Assembly: GCF_049747295.1 (NCBI RefSeq)
Contig: NZ_JBMHJM010000001.1
Span: 4,588,001 to 4,652,000 of the forward strand
Origin: Afipia sp049747295
Lineage (GTDB): Bacteria; Pseudomonadota; Alphaproteobacteria; Rhizobiales; Xanthobacteraceae
Direction: 5' to 3'
Length of the DNA stretch: 64,000 nt
Shown here: piece after piece, positions 22,821 to 32,877 of the stretch
Numbering within the stretch: position 1 is the first letter of the stretch
How the letters are laid out: each line of letters opens with the position of its first letter
The notes under the pieces: model-generated
Told to the model about the DNA's origin: nothing
What the model saw: the letters and a program-made list of their open reading frames with translations, nothing else
The model's database searches: none
Translations under genes and position numbers: made by a program

Positions 22821-25800
22821 TTGGGGCGATGGGAATTGACTAAGTTACAGGGCAATACTGATTTTCTGACCGGTGATGGTGAACTGGCGGCTCTCATCGG
22901 GGCGCATGATTGGTCAGCTTCCCTCGGTCCCCCTGTATCTTGGCCGCAAAGCCTGAAAACCACGGTGGGCATGCTTCTGTGTTCACCCGTGCCGATCGTC
23001 CTGTTGTGGGGCGAGGACGGCATCATGATCTACAATGATGCCTATTCGATTTTTGCCGGAGGACGGCACCCGCAACTGCTCGGCAGCAAGGTGCGCGAGG
23101 GCTGGCCCGAGGTCGCCGATTTCAACGACAACGTCATGAAGGTCGGCCTGGCTGGTGGAAGGTTGTCCTACAAGGACCAAAACCTGGTGTTGTCCCGGCG
23201 AGGGCGCCCTGAACAGGCGTGGATGAATCTGGATTACTCGCCTGTCATCGACGAGAGCGGGCGGCCGGGCGGTGTCATTGCTATCGTGGTGGAGACGACC
23301 GAGCGTGTGCTCGCGGAGGCGCGGCGCAAGACGCTCGAAGATGCGCTCCGGGAGAACGAATCGCGGCTGCGCTTTCTCGATATGTTGGCTAAGGAAACCG
23401 CCAAGAGTGTCGATGCTGACGATATCCTGAGAACAACCACGAAGATGCTAGGGCGGTACCTCAAAGTCGCCGTCTGCGCTTATGCGGACATGGAGCCAGA
23501 TCAGGACCACTTCACGATCCGCGGCGACTGGAATGCGCGGGGATCGGCGAGCATCGTCGGTTACTACAGCCTCGCCACCTTCGGGCAGCTCGCGGTGAAG
23601 AATTTGCGCGCGGGCCGTCCGCTCATTCTCAACAATATCGCTGTCGAACTCGTGCCTGAGGAAGCGCAGACTTTTCTACGCTTGGGACTGGCGGCGACGA
23701 TCTGCATTCCGTTGGTGATCGAGGGCCGCCTGACCGCGCTCATGGCGATCCACGATAAGGTGCCGCGCAAGTGGAGCGACGATGAACTCGCGCTGTTGAG
23801 CGAGGTCACCGAGCGATCCTGGGCGCATATCCAGCGCGTGCGGGCGCAGCAGGCGGCGCTGGAAAGTGCGGACCGCCTCAATTTGGCGACGGAAGCCGCA
23901 TCGATAGGAACTTGGGATTTCGATCCGGTCACGCATGTTCTGCGCTGGGATGAACGCTGCAAAGCCATGTTCGGTCTGCAGCCCGACGCGGAGGTCACCT
24001 ACGATACGTTTCTGTCAGGTGTTCATCCGGACGATCGCGCGTCTACCCACGAGGCGGTGAAAACTGCACTGTCCGCAGCCTCGCGTGGGTCGTACGACAT
24101 CGAGTACCGCACGATCGGGCTGAGCGATGGCGTCGAGCGCTGGATCGCCGCAACCGGAAATGCGATCTTCGATCACGGACACGCCACGCGCTTTGTGGGG
24201 ACGGTGATCGATATCACCGCGCGGAAAAAGGCCGAACGCCATCTGCGCCTGCTGAACGATGCAGGTGCGGCAGTGGCGAAGGAGCTCGATCTCAACAAGA
24301 TCGTGCAGATCGTCACCGATGCCGGTGTCGAGCTTTCCGGCGCGCAGTTTGGTGCCTTCTTTTATAATGTGCTCGACGAAAACGGTGCGAGCTATATGCT
24401 CTACGCTTTGTCGGGTGCGCCGCGCTCGGCGTTTGCGAACTATCCGATGCCGCGCTCGACGGCGGTTTTTGAGCCGACGTTTCTCGGCACCGGAGTGATC
24501 CGCTCCGACAATATCCTGAAGGATCCGCGTTACGGAAAGAACGCGCCGCGCAAGGGGATGCCGGAGGGCCATCTGCCCGTTCGCTCTTATCTCGCGGTGC
24601 CGGTGGTGTCGCGTTCGGGCGAGGTCCATGGCGGATTGTTCTTCGGTCATGCTGAAACGGGCAAGTTCTCGGTTGAACATGAGACCGCGCTGCTCGGCAT
24701 CGCGGGCCATGCGGCGACAGCCATCGATAATGCCCGGCTGTTTCAGGCCGCGGAACGCGAACTGGCGGAGCGGCGGCGGGCGGAAGCCGCGCTTCAGGCG
24801 CTGAATTCCACACTCGAGCAGCGCGTCCGCGACGAAATTTCCGAGCGGCTGAAGACCGAGGAGCAGCTCCGGCAGGCGCAAAAGATGGAGGCCGTCGGTC
24901 AGCTCACCGGCGGCATCGCGCACGACTTCAACAACATGCTGGCGGTGACCATCGGTGGGTTGAACCTTGTTCAGCGCAAGCTGGATCGGGGAGAGACGGA
25001 TATCCAGCGCTACATCGACAGCGCGATGGATGGCGCGAAGCGTTCCGCGAATCTGACGCAACGGCTGCTCGCGTTCTCGCGCCAACAGCCGCTCGCGCCG
25101 GAGACGATGAACGTCAACCGCATGGTTGCCGGCATGAGCGATCTTCTTTCGAGAACGCTGGGTGAGACGATCAATGTTGAAACCGTTCTCTCAGCGGGCC
25201 TGTGGCAGGTGAAGATCGATCCCGCGCAGCTCGAAAGCACGCTGCTGAATCTCTCCGTCAATGCGCGGGATGCGATGTCCCAAGGCGGCAAGCTCACCAT
25301 TGAAACGACGAATGCCTATATCGATGAGAGATATGCGAAAGATTATGTCCTCGCGCCGGGACAATTCGTGCTCATCGCCGTGACGGATACCGGCACCGGC
25401 ATGACACGCGACGTGATAGAGAAAGCGTTCGATCCGTTCTTCACGACGAAGGGAGTCGGCAAAGGCACCGGCCTTGGCCTCAGTCAGGTCTATGGGTTCG
25501 TCCGACAGTCCGGCGGCAACGTCAAGATTTATTCAGAGCCCAGCGTCGGGACCACGGTGAAGATTTATCTGCCGCGCCATCTCGGTGTCGCCGATGAGTA
25601 CGTAGCAGTTTCTCCACAGAACAATATTTACGGCGGCCTCCACAGCGAGATCATCATGGTCGTCGAAGACGAGGAGCGGGTGCGGGCGATCTCCGTCGAA
25701 GCGCTACGCGATCTCGGCTACACCGTGGTCGAAGCGAGCCGGCCGACGGAAGCCATCCGCCTACTCGAGCAGGGGCAGCAGGTGCACTTGCTGTTCACCG

Positions 25801-26009
25801 ACGTGGTGATGCCTGAGATGTCGGGGCGCGAGATGGCGGACATCTTGCGCAAGATGAAACCGAATCTGAAAATCCTGTTCACCACGGGCTATACGCGAAA
25901 TGCGATCGTGCACAACGGGATCCTCGATGCCGGAACGCATCTCTTGTCGAAGCCGTTCAGCATTGATGCTCTGGCGGAGAAGGTGCGGACACTACTCGAT
26001 CAACCCTAG
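22821..26009 (+). CDS. soluble hybrid sensor histidine kinase
   Basis: A 1062-residue cytosolic sensor kinase without membrane segments. Domains in order: PAS-like (about 50-160), GAF (about 185-345), PAS (about 353-463), GAF (about 474-640), coiled linker (about 640-690), histidine kinase with the phospho-acceptor His701 in GGIAHDFNNML, N box NLSVNARDAM, DTGTGM and GKGTGLGLS, and a C-terminal receiver with phospho-acceptor Asp994 in LLFTDVVMP. The ligand of the GAF/PAS domains is unknown. The frame opens with TTG at 22821 and no strong ribosome site; a nearby TTG at 22836 is possible. No partner regulator is adjacent; the AraC gene follows at 110 bp. Confidence 0.9.
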   Translation: MGRWELTKLQGNTDFLTGDGELAALIGAHDWSASLGPPVSWPQSLKTTVGMLLCSPVPIVLLWGEDGIMIYNDAYSIFAGGRHPQLLGSKVREGWPEVADFNDNVMKVGLAGGRLSYKDQNLVLSRRGRPEQAWMNLDYSPVIDESGRPGGVIAIVVETTERVLAEARRKTLEDALRENESRLRFLDMLAKETAKSVDADDILRTTTKMLGRYLKVAVCAYADMEPDQDHFTIRGDWNARGSASIVGYYSLATFGQLAVKNLRAGRPLILNNIAVELVPEEAQTFLRLGLAATICIPLVIEGRLTALMAIHDKVPRKWSDDELALLSEVTERSWAHIQRVRAQQAALESADRLNLATEAASIGTWDFDPVTHVLRWDERCKAMFGLQPDAEVTYDTFLSGVHPDDRASTHEAVKTALSAASRGSYDIEYRTIGLSDGVERWIAATGNAIFDHGHATRFVGTVIDITARKKAERHLRLLNDAGAAVAKELDLNKIVQIVTDAGVELSGAQFGAFFYNVLDENGASYMLYALSGAPRSAFANYPMPRSTAVFEPTFLGTGVIRSDNILKDPRYGKNAPRKGMPEGHLPVRSYLAVPVVSRSGEVHGGLFFGHAETGKFSVEHETALLGIAGHAATAIDNARLFQAAERELAERRRAEAALQALNSTLEQRVRDEISERLKTEEQLRQAQKMEAVGQLTGGIAHDFNNMLAVTIGGLNLVQRKLDRGETDIQRYIDSAMDGAKRSANLTQRLLAFSRQQPLAPETMNVNRMVAGMSDLLSRTLGETINVETVLSAGLWQVKIDPAQLESTLLNLSVNARDAMSQGGKLTIETTNAYIDERYAKDYVLAPGQFVLIAVTDTGTGMTRDVIEKAFDPFFTTKGVGKGTGLGLSQVYGFVRQSGGNVKIYSEPSVGTTVKIYLPRHLGVADEYVAVSPQNNIYGGLHSEIIMVVEDEERVRAISVEALRDLGYTVVEASRPTEAIRLLEQGQQVHLLFTDVVMPEMSGREMADILRKMKPNLKILFTTGYTRNAIVHNGILDAGTHLLSKPFSIDALAEKVRTLLDQP

Positions 26010-26118
26010 TGTGATGGCTGAGTCGGCCGCATGGCTTTATTCCGCGTGTATTTTTCGAATTCATCTAAAGACATGCGCGATCTGTTGAGGCTTCAGACGC
26101 AGATCGTCATAGTGCCTT

Positions 26119-27039
26119 ATGACTCACGTTTATGATCGAATTTTTGAGAATTACCGCGTTCTCGACGCCGAGAACCAGCCTATCGAAGACGTCTACTCAA
26201 AGCTCGCGTTCTGGCTGGAACCGCCTGGCTGTGTCGTCCAGCGCAGCGATTTCGCTTTGCCTGCGGACCTCCATTCCGACGGCATCGTCAAGCCCGGCCT
26301 ATTTCTCTCCATCGTGCTCGAAGGAAAGGGGCGGGGAGGTACCAGCGACGGCGTCGACAGGCATTCCTATTGCGATAACCAGGTGCTCGCGATGGCGGTT
26401 CGCGAACCGACGCTGTGCAATGGCGATGTCGCTGGTGGCTCGCACATACGCGCGGTGGGCGTCGCGTTCCCGCTGCCGTCGATCCAGCGGCTCGGGCTGG
26501 AACGCGAATTCACCGAACTGTTCAGTATGACTGAGCGTCCCGTGTTTTCGATGAATATACCGGCGACGCCGCGCGTCCAGGCGCTGGCAGCGGACATGCT
26601 GTCGCCGACAATCGAGGGGCGGGCAGGCCAATTGTTGATCAAGGCGCAGGCGACAGAGCTGTTGGCGCGCTCGCTGTTCGCGCTACGCCATCATGCGGAT
26701 ATCGATCCGCCCTCTGGAAATAAGCGGGCGCGCCTGCAATCGGTGAAAGAGCTGATGGACGCCGATCCCAGCTATCCGTGGAGCATTGCGGAGCTGGCAC
26801 GGCGCGCGGGATCGAGCCGCAGAACCTTCAACATCCAGTTTCGGGCGATCTATGGCGTCAGCGCCAATGACTACCTGAGAAATAAGCGGCTGGGCTTGGC
26901 GCGCGAAGCATTGGTCCACCAAAATCTGTCGGTAACGGAAGCGGCTTACGTTGCGGGCTATTCCAATCCCGCCAACTTCGCCACGGCCTTTCGCAAGTAT
27001 TTCGGGGCTTCGCCGAGTACCTATCGCGCACAGCGGTAA
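26119..27039 (+). CDS. AraC family regulator, probably of the siderophore receptor
   Basis: A 306-residue regulator: N-terminal sensor domain (about 40-170) resembling PchR-type siderophore-responsive regulators, and a C-terminal double HTH (about 205-305) with SIAELARRAGSSRRTFNIQF and the conserved GYSNPANFATAFRKYFGASPS. It lies 180 bp upstream of a TonB-dependent siderophore receptor on the same strand. Activation of that receptor by ferri-siderophore is the likely job, inferred from context. Confidence 0.85.
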   Translation: MTHVYDRIFENYRVLDAENQPIEDVYSKLAFWLEPPGCVVQRSDFALPADLHSDGIVKPGLFLSIVLEGKGRGGTSDGVDRHSYCDNQVLAMAVREPTLCNGDVAGGSHIRAVGVAFPLPSIQRLGLEREFTELFSMTERPVFSMNIPATPRVQALAADMLSPTIEGRAGQLLIKAQATELLARSLFALRHHADIDPPSGNKRARLQSVKELMDADPSYPWSIAELARRAGSSRRTFNIQFRAIYGVSANDYLRNKRLGLAREALVHQNLSVTEAAYVAGYSNPANFATAFRKYFGASPSTYRAQR

Positions 27040-27219
27040 CAGGCTCCGCTAAGATTTCGCGCCAAGTTCGCCCAACGTACAGCGGCCGCGGAACAGAGCC
27101 TCCTTCGATAGCCTCGACAATCAATCAAAGATTTTCTGCGCAAGCGCAAAGGCGCCCCATTTCCAAATCTGCTTTTTCAAAGGCTTAGGCCGCAAGGCAG
27201 TGGAGATGGGGACTTTGTC

Positions 27220-29553
27220 ATGGGGCTTACGGCTTCGAGAAGGATTTTGCGCGCCACATTCAAGGGCGCGCTTGGCATTGTGGTTTTCAGCGGCGGCTTT
27301 GAGGCGCCGCCATCGTTCGCCCAGTCTGCAGCACCGGAGCACGGAACGCAGTTGCCGGAAGTTCGCGTCACCTCCACGCGTAACCGTCCGCGTCAGCGTG
27401 TTGCGCCTGCTCCGGCGCCTGCACCCACGCAGACAACAGCTGCCCCAATCCCGACGCCCGAGAGTGGGACCGGTCCGGTCAACGGTGTTCTCGCGCACCA
27501 GAGCGTGACCGCGACCAAGACTGACACGCCGATCCTCGAGACGCCGCAGTCGATCTCTGTGATCACGAAGGATCAGGTGGCAGAGCAGGGAGCGCAAACG
27601 GTTCAGGAATCGCTGCGCTATTCGCCAGGTGTTGCTTTGCAGGGTTATGGCGCGAACGCATTCTTCGATGGATTCAAAATTCGTGGGTTCGACGCACCGC
27701 GTTATCTCGATGGTCTTCGGCTTCCGACCGACAGCACAACGTTCGCCATTCCGAAAATCGAACCGTATGGGCTTGAACGTATCGAAGTTTTGAAGGGGCC
27801 GTCATCGGGCCTCTATGGACAGTCAGATCCAGGCGGACTGCTGAACATGGTCAGCAAGCGGCCGACCGTGACGCCGCATTACGACTTCGAGACGACCTTC
27901 GGCAACTTCAACTACGAGCAAGGCGCGTTCGACATCGGCGGGCCAATCGATAAGAACGGCGAGTTTCTCTATCGCATTGTCGGCTTGGGCCGCTTGGCCG
28001 ATACCCAGACTGACTTCATGCAGGACAACAAGCTCTTCATCGCGCCGAGTTTCACCTGGCGCCCGACCACGGATACGAGCTTCACGATCCTCTCGCAGTA
28101 CCAGAAGATCGACAACAAGGGCTACCAGCAGTATGTGCCGGGGCAGGTTTCCTTCCTGCCAAATCCGAACGGCCCCGTTCCCTACAGCCGTTATCTCGGC
28201 GAGCCATCGGTTGACGGTTACAAGCTCGAACAGTCGATGATCGGTTACGCCTTCGAGCATCGTTTCGACAACAACATCCAGTTTCGCCAGAACATGCGTT
28301 ACACGAAGGTCACCAACGATCTGCAGAGCACGCGCTCGGAGGGCATGGACCCTGTAAATCCCACACAGTTGGTGGCGCGATCCTATAACTACGTCAAAGC
28401 CGAGGCGGAGAATGTGACCCTCGACAACCAGCTGCAGGCGGATTTCAGGACGGGAATCTTGACGCACAAGGTTCTGGTCGGTGCGGACTATCTGCACCAG
28501 ACCGGCAGCACGGATTACCGAACTCAGGGATCGATTATCTATTTTGACCCGGTATTCAACCCGACAAGCACCTTTCCCTCCATCAACGCATACAATCCGC
28601 GGTATGGCGCGTCGATCCCGCCATTTGCATCGTTGCCATCATTTATTTTGAGCGACAACAAGATCGATCAAGTTGGCCTTTATGCTCAAGACCAGATCAA
28701 GCTCGACCGCTGGATGCTGTCGCTGACAGGGCGTCAGGATTTCGTCAACACGGAGCTTGATGCGAAGGGAGTCTATCCGTTGCCTGGACTTTACCAGCGC
28801 TCGGACTCGGCGCAGACCGGCCGCGTCGGTTTGAGCTACCTATTCGATTTCGGACTCGCGCCTTACATCAGCTATTCAACGTCGTTCGTCCCGAATACCG
28901 GCGGCGGGCCTGATCTCAAGCCGTTCAAGCCGACCACGGGCGACGGCAAGGAGATTGGCGTCAAGTTTCAGCCCCTTGGCATGAACCTCATGGTCACGGC
29001 GGCTCTGTTTGAGATCAATCAGGATAACGTTCTGACTCCGGACCCGACGACGTTTGGCCTAACCTCCCTGCAGACCGATGCGGCGCGCTCACGCGGTTTC
29101 GAGATCGAGGCGAGGGGCAACGTCACGCGCGAGCTGGAGCTGATAGCCGGATTTACGACGATTGATCCCGTGGTCACGAAGAGCTCCGTGCCCGGCAAAA
29201 CCGGCAAATATCTGCAGGGCGTTCCGCTTGATCAGGCATCGATGTGGGCGAAGTACACCTGGTTTGACGGAGGTCTCGCTGGCTTTGGTATCGGCGCCGG
29301 CGTCCGTTACGTAGGCCAGAGCTACGGCGATGACCTCAATACCTTCGTCATTCCGTCGTACACGTTGTTCGATGCCAGCGTCAGCTACGATCTCGCGTAC
29401 TGGCGGCCGGACTTGAAGGGCTGGAAAGCACAGATCAACGCGACCAACCTGTTCGACAAGTATTACACGGTGTCCTGCCTGACAGGTCTGCCTTATTGCG
29501 GTTTGGGCACCTCGCGCACCGTCCTCGGCACGCTGAAATACGCGTGGAACTAG
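27220..29553 (+). CDS. TonB-dependent siderophore receptor
   Basis: A 777-residue outer-membrane receptor. After a signal peptide (about 1-37, ending SFAQ) comes a Pro/Ala-rich linker, the TonB-box-like SVTATKTDTP, the plug domain (about 105-215, with TPQSISVIT, LRYSPGV, IRGFDAPRYLDGLRLP and IEVLKGPSSGLYGQSDPGG), then a 22-strand barrel ending in an aromatic residue near the C terminus (LKYAWN). It imports a ferric siderophore with TonB energy. No N-terminal STN signalling domain is present, unlike the receptor at 42949, consistent with AraC rather than sigma/anti-sigma control. The next gene starts 9 bp on. Confidence 0.95.
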   Translation: MGLTASRRILRATFKGALGIVVFSGGFEAPPSFAQSAAPEHGTQLPEVRVTSTRNRPRQRVAPAPAPAPTQTTAAPIPTPESGTGPVNGVLAHQSVTATKTDTPILETPQSISVITKDQVAEQGAQTVQESLRYSPGVALQGYGANAFFDGFKIRGFDAPRYLDGLRLPTDSTTFAIPKIEPYGLERIEVLKGPSSGLYGQSDPGGLLNMVSKRPTVTPHYDFETTFGNFNYEQGAFDIGGPIDKNGEFLYRIVGLGRLADTQTDFMQDNKLFIAPSFTWRPTTDTSFTILSQYQKIDNKGYQQYVPGQVSFLPNPNGPVPYSRYLGEPSVDGYKLEQSMIGYAFEHRFDNNIQFRQNMRYTKVTNDLQSTRSEGMDPVNPTQLVARSYNYVKAEAENVTLDNQLQADFRTGILTHKVLVGADYLHQTGSTDYRTQGSIIYFDPVFNPTSTFPSINAYNPRYGASIPPFASLPSFILSDNKIDQVGLYAQDQIKLDRWMLSLTGRQDFVNTELDAKGVYPLPGLYQRSDSAQTGRVGLSYLFDFGLAPYISYSTSFVPNTGGGPDLKPFKPTTGDGKEIGVKFQPLGMNLMVTAALFEINQDNVLTPDPTTFGLTSLQTDAARSRGFEIEARGNVTRELELIAGFTTIDPVVTKSSVPGKTGKYLQGVPLDQASMWAKYTWFDGGLAGFGIGAGVRYVGQSYGDDLNTFVIPSYTLFDASVSYDLAYWRPDLKGWKAQINATNLFDKYYTVSCLTGLPYCGLGTSRTVLGTLKYAWN

Positions 29554-29562
29554 GAGGGCGAT

Positions 29563-30726
29563 GTGACGAGCGGAGCGCTGCGCAAATGGGGCTGGGTGCA
29601 CAAGTGGTCGAGCATCGTCTGCACGGTGTTCATGCTAATGCTGTGCATCACCGGCCTGCCGCTCATCTTCCATCACGAGATCGACGATCTGCTCCATGAG
29701 GAAGTCAAGGCAGCGGTGGTGCCCGAGGGGACGCCGCTGGCCAATCTGGACTCGGTGGTCGCCAATAGCCTCGCCAAGGAGCCGGGACATGTTCCTCACT
29801 TCCTGATCTGGGATGACGACGACCCCAATTCGCTGATGGTCAGCATCGGAAAGTCGATCGATGTGGACCCATCCACCAACCGCCTTGTGCGGGTGGATGC
29901 ACATACCGCCGCCTATCTCGACGCGCCCGATGTCACCGGCCGCTTCACTTACATCATGCTGAAGCTGCACACCGACATGTTCGCAGGCCTGCCCGGCAAA
30001 CTTTTTCTCGGCCTGATGGGCATCCTGTTCTGTGTCGCGATCATTTCAGGGATTGTGGTCTACGCGCCGTCGATGCGGAAGCTGAAGTTCGGTACCTATC
30101 GCAGTGGGCGGCCGCGCGTGGTGCGCTGGCTCGACATCCACAATCTCTCAGGCATCGTGCTGGTGATGTGGATGCTGGTGGTGGGCTTCACCGGTGTCAT
30201 CAACACTTGGGCCGAGCTCGTCATCAAGATCTGGCAATTCGGCCAGCTCGCGGAAATGACGGCGCAATACAAGGACAAGCCGCCGCCGGCGCGTCCGTCG
30301 TCGATCGACGCCGCGGTGCAGGTGGCATTGCGGGCCGAGTCGAACATGAAGCCGGCGTTCGTGGCGTTTCCCGGAACCATCTTCTCGAGCAAGAGCCACT
30401 ATGCCGTCTTCATGCGTGGCAACACGCCGCTGACATCGAAGCTCTTGAAGCCCGCGCTGATCGATGCCGAAACCGGGCAGATGACCGACAGCCGAGAGTT
30501 GCCATGGTATGTGTCCACTCTGCTGGTTTCGCAACCGTTGCACTTTGGCGATTACGGCGGCATGCCGCTCAAGATCATCTGGGCGATCCTCGACATCATC
30601 ACCATCGCGGTGCTGATCACCGGCCTTTATCTGTGGTTACGGCGGCGCCAGTCGGGCGTGAGCATCGAGCACGCCGTTGTCAGCAGTGCATCGACACCCT
30701 CTGACCGTCCGGTGTTCACGTCATGA
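29563..30726 (+). CDS. PepSY-associated transmembrane protein (PiuB-like)
   Basis: A 387-residue inner-membrane protein of the PepSY-TM family: an N-terminal helix (HKWSSIVCTVFMLMLCITGLPL), a periplasmic PepSY-like part (about 35-125), central helices (about 140-165 and 190-215), another periplasmic part and a final helix (about 335-360). Family members are encoded with siderophore receptors and are thought to reduce or release iron from the siderophore in the periplasm. Start is GTG with GGAGGG 5 bp before. It overlaps the next gene by ATGA. Confidence 0.9.
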   Translation: MTSGALRKWGWVHKWSSIVCTVFMLMLCITGLPLIFHHEIDDLLHEEVKAAVVPEGTPLANLDSVVANSLAKEPGHVPHFLIWDDDDPNSLMVSIGKSIDVDPSTNRLVRVDAHTAAYLDAPDVTGRFTYIMLKLHTDMFAGLPGKLFLGLMGILFCVAIISGIVVYAPSMRKLKFGTYRSGRPRVVRWLDIHNLSGIVLVMWMLVVGFTGVINTWAELVIKIWQFGQLAEMTAQYKDKPPPARPSSIDAAVQVALRAESNMKPAFVAFPGTIFSSKSHYAVFMRGNTPLTSKLLKPALIDAETGQMTDSRELPWYVSTLLVSQPLHFGDYGGMPLKIIWAILDIITIAVLITGLYLWLRRRQSGVSIEHAVVSSASTPSDRPVFTS

Positions 30727-30926
30727 CCGGACGACGGTTTCATTCGCCGCGGCGTCAGACACTCGGCCAGATCTTCCTGGTCCCGCTCGTGCTCGGTATT
30801 CTCAGCACCGTTGGCCTGATCTCGGCGCTGGTCGGCGACGGCGTGTGGGACGGCGTGTCATGGATCACGCTTGGCATTCCGATCCTGCTGTGCGCTTATT
30901 TTCTGCTTAAGCCGCGCCGCAGTTAA
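30723..30926 (+). CDS. small membrane protein of the siderophore operon
   Basis: A 67-residue protein with two hydrophobic helices (about 14-36 and 44-62) and a basic tail. It overlaps the PepSY gene by 4 bp. It shares with the protein at 46610-46798 the pattern LGxIFxxPxVL, GLxxxLxGDGxxDxVSWxxLxxP, so the two iron modules carry related third genes. A role in ferri-siderophore processing or PepSY assembly is inferred. Confidence 0.75.
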   Translation: MTGRRFHSPRRQTLGQIFLVPLVLGILSTVGLISALVGDGVWDGVSWITLGIPILLCAYFLLKPRRS

Positions 30927-31021
30927 ACACTGTTACGCGTGAAACCTACGTCATATGGGGTCTTTACACCGTTACAGCGACGTCTCACGCTTGGCCGAAT
31001 GTTGAATCGGTGGAGGGGGTT

Positions 31022-31930
31022 ATGTGCCGGACTTCAACGATATCGCAAGGCTTTGTCGCTGTGGTCGTAACGAGCTTTGCGGGCCTGTGCTGCCCGGCTG
31101 TTGAAGCGGTTGCTCAGAGCGCGATGAAGCAGCCTCGCAAATCCGAGCTGACCGTCCTGACAGCTCGAGCGGAAAAGGCGAGGGCCGCCAAACCGGGTTC
31201 GACGTTCAAGGAATGCGCGAAGGGCTGTCCGGAAATGGTTGTCATTCCTGCCGGTCAATTCACCATGGGCTCGCCGGCAAATGACCCCGACCGCGCAGAC
31301 AGCGAAGGCCCGCAGCATAAGGTGGCCATCGCAAAGCCATTCGCCGTCTCCAGGTTCGAAGTCACATTCGACGATTGGGATGCATGCACGGTTGCCTTTG
31401 CCTGCGCACAGGTCCCCGATCATTGGGGACGTGGAAAAATGCCGGTCATCAACGTGAGCTGGGAAGATGCCAAGGCCTATGTCGTCTGGCTCTCGCAAGT
31501 CACCGGCAAGGACTATCGCCTGCCGACCGAGGCTGAATGGGAGTATGCGGCGCGCGCCGGCACGACTACGCGCTATTATTGGGGCGATGATGCGGCAGCC
31601 GGCGATGCCAATTGCGATGGCTGTGGCGGTGACTGGAAGCTGCAGCAGACCTCGCCCGTCGGAACGTTCAAGCCAAATGCGTTCGGGTTGCACGATATGG
31701 TTGGCAATGTTTGGGAGTGGGTCGAGGATCCATGGCACGAGACTTACGTCGGCGCGCCGACGGATGCCTCAGTATGGCTTCAGGATAGCGATCCAAATTT
31801 CCGTATGGTCCGCGGTGGCTCCTGGCGCAACGAGAGCGAGCGTGTCCGTTCGGCCAGTCGCGTCAGGCGCAACCGTCTTGTTGAGTTCGATACCCTCGGT
31901 TTCAGGGTCGCGAGGACGATGGCGCCCTGA
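31022..31930 (+). CDS. SUMF1/EgtB-fold exported protein
   Basis: A 302-residue protein with a signal peptide (about 1-33) and a formylglycine-generating-enzyme-like domain: MVVIPAGQFTMGS, the EVTFDDWDAC region, NVSWEDAKAYVVWLS, YRLPTEAEWEYAARAG, GLHDMVGNVWEWVEDPW and MVRGGSWRNESERVRSASR. The Cys pair that follows GGS in true formylglycine enzymes is not present here, so sulfatase activation is unlikely; many such domains have unknown roles. The ATG at 31022 with GGAGGGGG before it is chosen over the GTG at 31010. An EF-hand gene follows 80 bp downstream. Confidence 0.8.
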   Translation: MCRTSTISQGFVAVVVTSFAGLCCPAVEAVAQSAMKQPRKSELTVLTARAEKARAAKPGSTFKECAKGCPEMVVIPAGQFTMGSPANDPDRADSEGPQHKVAIAKPFAVSRFEVTFDDWDACTVAFACAQVPDHWGRGKMPVINVSWEDAKAYVVWLSQVTGKDYRLPTEAEWEYAARAGTTTRYYWGDDAAAGDANCDGCGGDWKLQQTSPVGTFKPNAFGLHDMVGNVWEWVEDPWHETYVGAPTDASVWLQDSDPNFRMVRGGSWRNESERVRSASRVRRNRLVEFDTLGFRVARTMAP

Positions 31931-32009
31931 ACGGCGGCAGGAACCCAGCTGTTTCCATGGCGCCGGCGTGCTATTCTCGCGTTTCCATTTCCCTGCGGAG
32001 ACATCGCCC

Positions 32010-32417
32010 ATGATTACGCGCCGCGTTGTTGTTCAGATGTTACTTGCGGTTTGTGCCGTCGGCGTCGTCACACCCGTTCTCGCAAGGTCACGTCAGATGG
32101 GGCCGATCGGTCTGCTCGATACGGACAATGACGGGACCGTCGATCTGGAGGAGGCCAAGCGCGCGGCGTCTGCCGTATTCGATCGTCTGGAGAAGGATAA
32201 GGACGGCACGCTCGATGCGCGTGAGCTGAGGGGACGCCTGACCGCTAAAGAACTGACAGCCGCCGATCCCGACAACGATGGGACGTTAACGAAGGATGAA
32301 TATCTCGCGGTGGTCGAGCAGCGCTTCAAGGCCGCGAATCCTGACAACGACGGCACCATCGATGCGAAGGAATTCAAGACCAGGGCGGGCCAGGCCTTGC
32401 TGCGGCTTTTGAAGTGA
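32010..32417 (+). CDS. exported EF-hand protein
   Basis: A 135-residue protein with a signal peptide (about 1-25, ending LARS) and four Asp-rich calcium-binding loops: DTDNDGTVDLEE, DKDGTLDARE, DPDNDGTLTKDE and NPDNDGTIDAKE, each between helices. It should bind Ca2+ in the periplasm. GGAG lies upstream of the ATG. The close spacing after the SUMF1-like gene suggests co-transcription; whether they act together is not shown. Confidence 0.85.
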   Translation: MITRRVVVQMLLAVCAVGVVTPVLARSRQMGPIGLLDTDNDGTVDLEEAKRAASAVFDRLEKDKDGTLDARELRGRLTAKELTAADPDNDGTLTKDEYLAVVEQRFKAANPDNDGTIDAKEFKTRAGQALLRLLK

Positions 32418-32430
32418 TCTCTGAAGTCGT

Positions 32431-32877
32431 TCAGCTGAAAGGCGATAGATTGCAGCGAACTGATTCAGCGAGCTTGCGTTTCAGGTCGCGGATTTCCTCG
32501 AACCGATGCGTCACATCGCGCAACAGCGCCACCATCCCATTCGGGTTCTGCTCCGGATCATGCAGCATGGCGATGGTGAAATCGACCGAGATGCGTTTGC
32601 CGAACTTGGTCATGGCAGGGACCGACAGCGTTTCGCCCTCGCCATAGCGGCTGTGGCCGGTCACCATCACCTCGCGATAGCCCGCCCAGTGCCGCGTCCT
32701 CAAGTTCTCCGGGATGATGATGTCGAGGGATTGCCCAAGGGCTTCGTCCGCTGTGTAACCGAAGATGCGGACTGCGCCGGGATTCCAGAAGGTGATGAGG
32801 CCGTCGCGATCGGTCGCAACGATCGCGTCCGATTTCGTGGCGAGCAGGGCATCGACAATCGCCGATGAAGCAGTCAT
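32431..32877 (-). CDS. PAS domain protein
   Basis: A 148-residue single PAS domain protein: IVDALLATKSDAIVATDRDG, FWNPGAVRIFGYTADEALGQ, SLDIIIPENLR, and a final helix (RDLKRKLAES) that may mediate dimerisation. There is no output domain, so it may sense a ligand or light and act on a partner. The ATG at 32877 is preferred; the frame opens at a TTG at 32889. It is convergent with the EF-hand gene. Confidence 0.8.
   Translation of the reverse strand: MTASSAIVDALLATKSDAIVATDRDGLITFWNPGAVRIFGYTADEALGQSLDIIIPENLRTRHWAGYREVMVTGHSRYGEGETLSVPAMTKFGKRISVDFTIAMLHDPEQNPNGMVALLRDVTHRFEEIRDLKRKLAESVRCNLSPFS

Noticed and set aside
24015..25085. A 356-codon open frame on the minus strand
   Set aside because: Antisense shadow of the hybrid histidine kinase.
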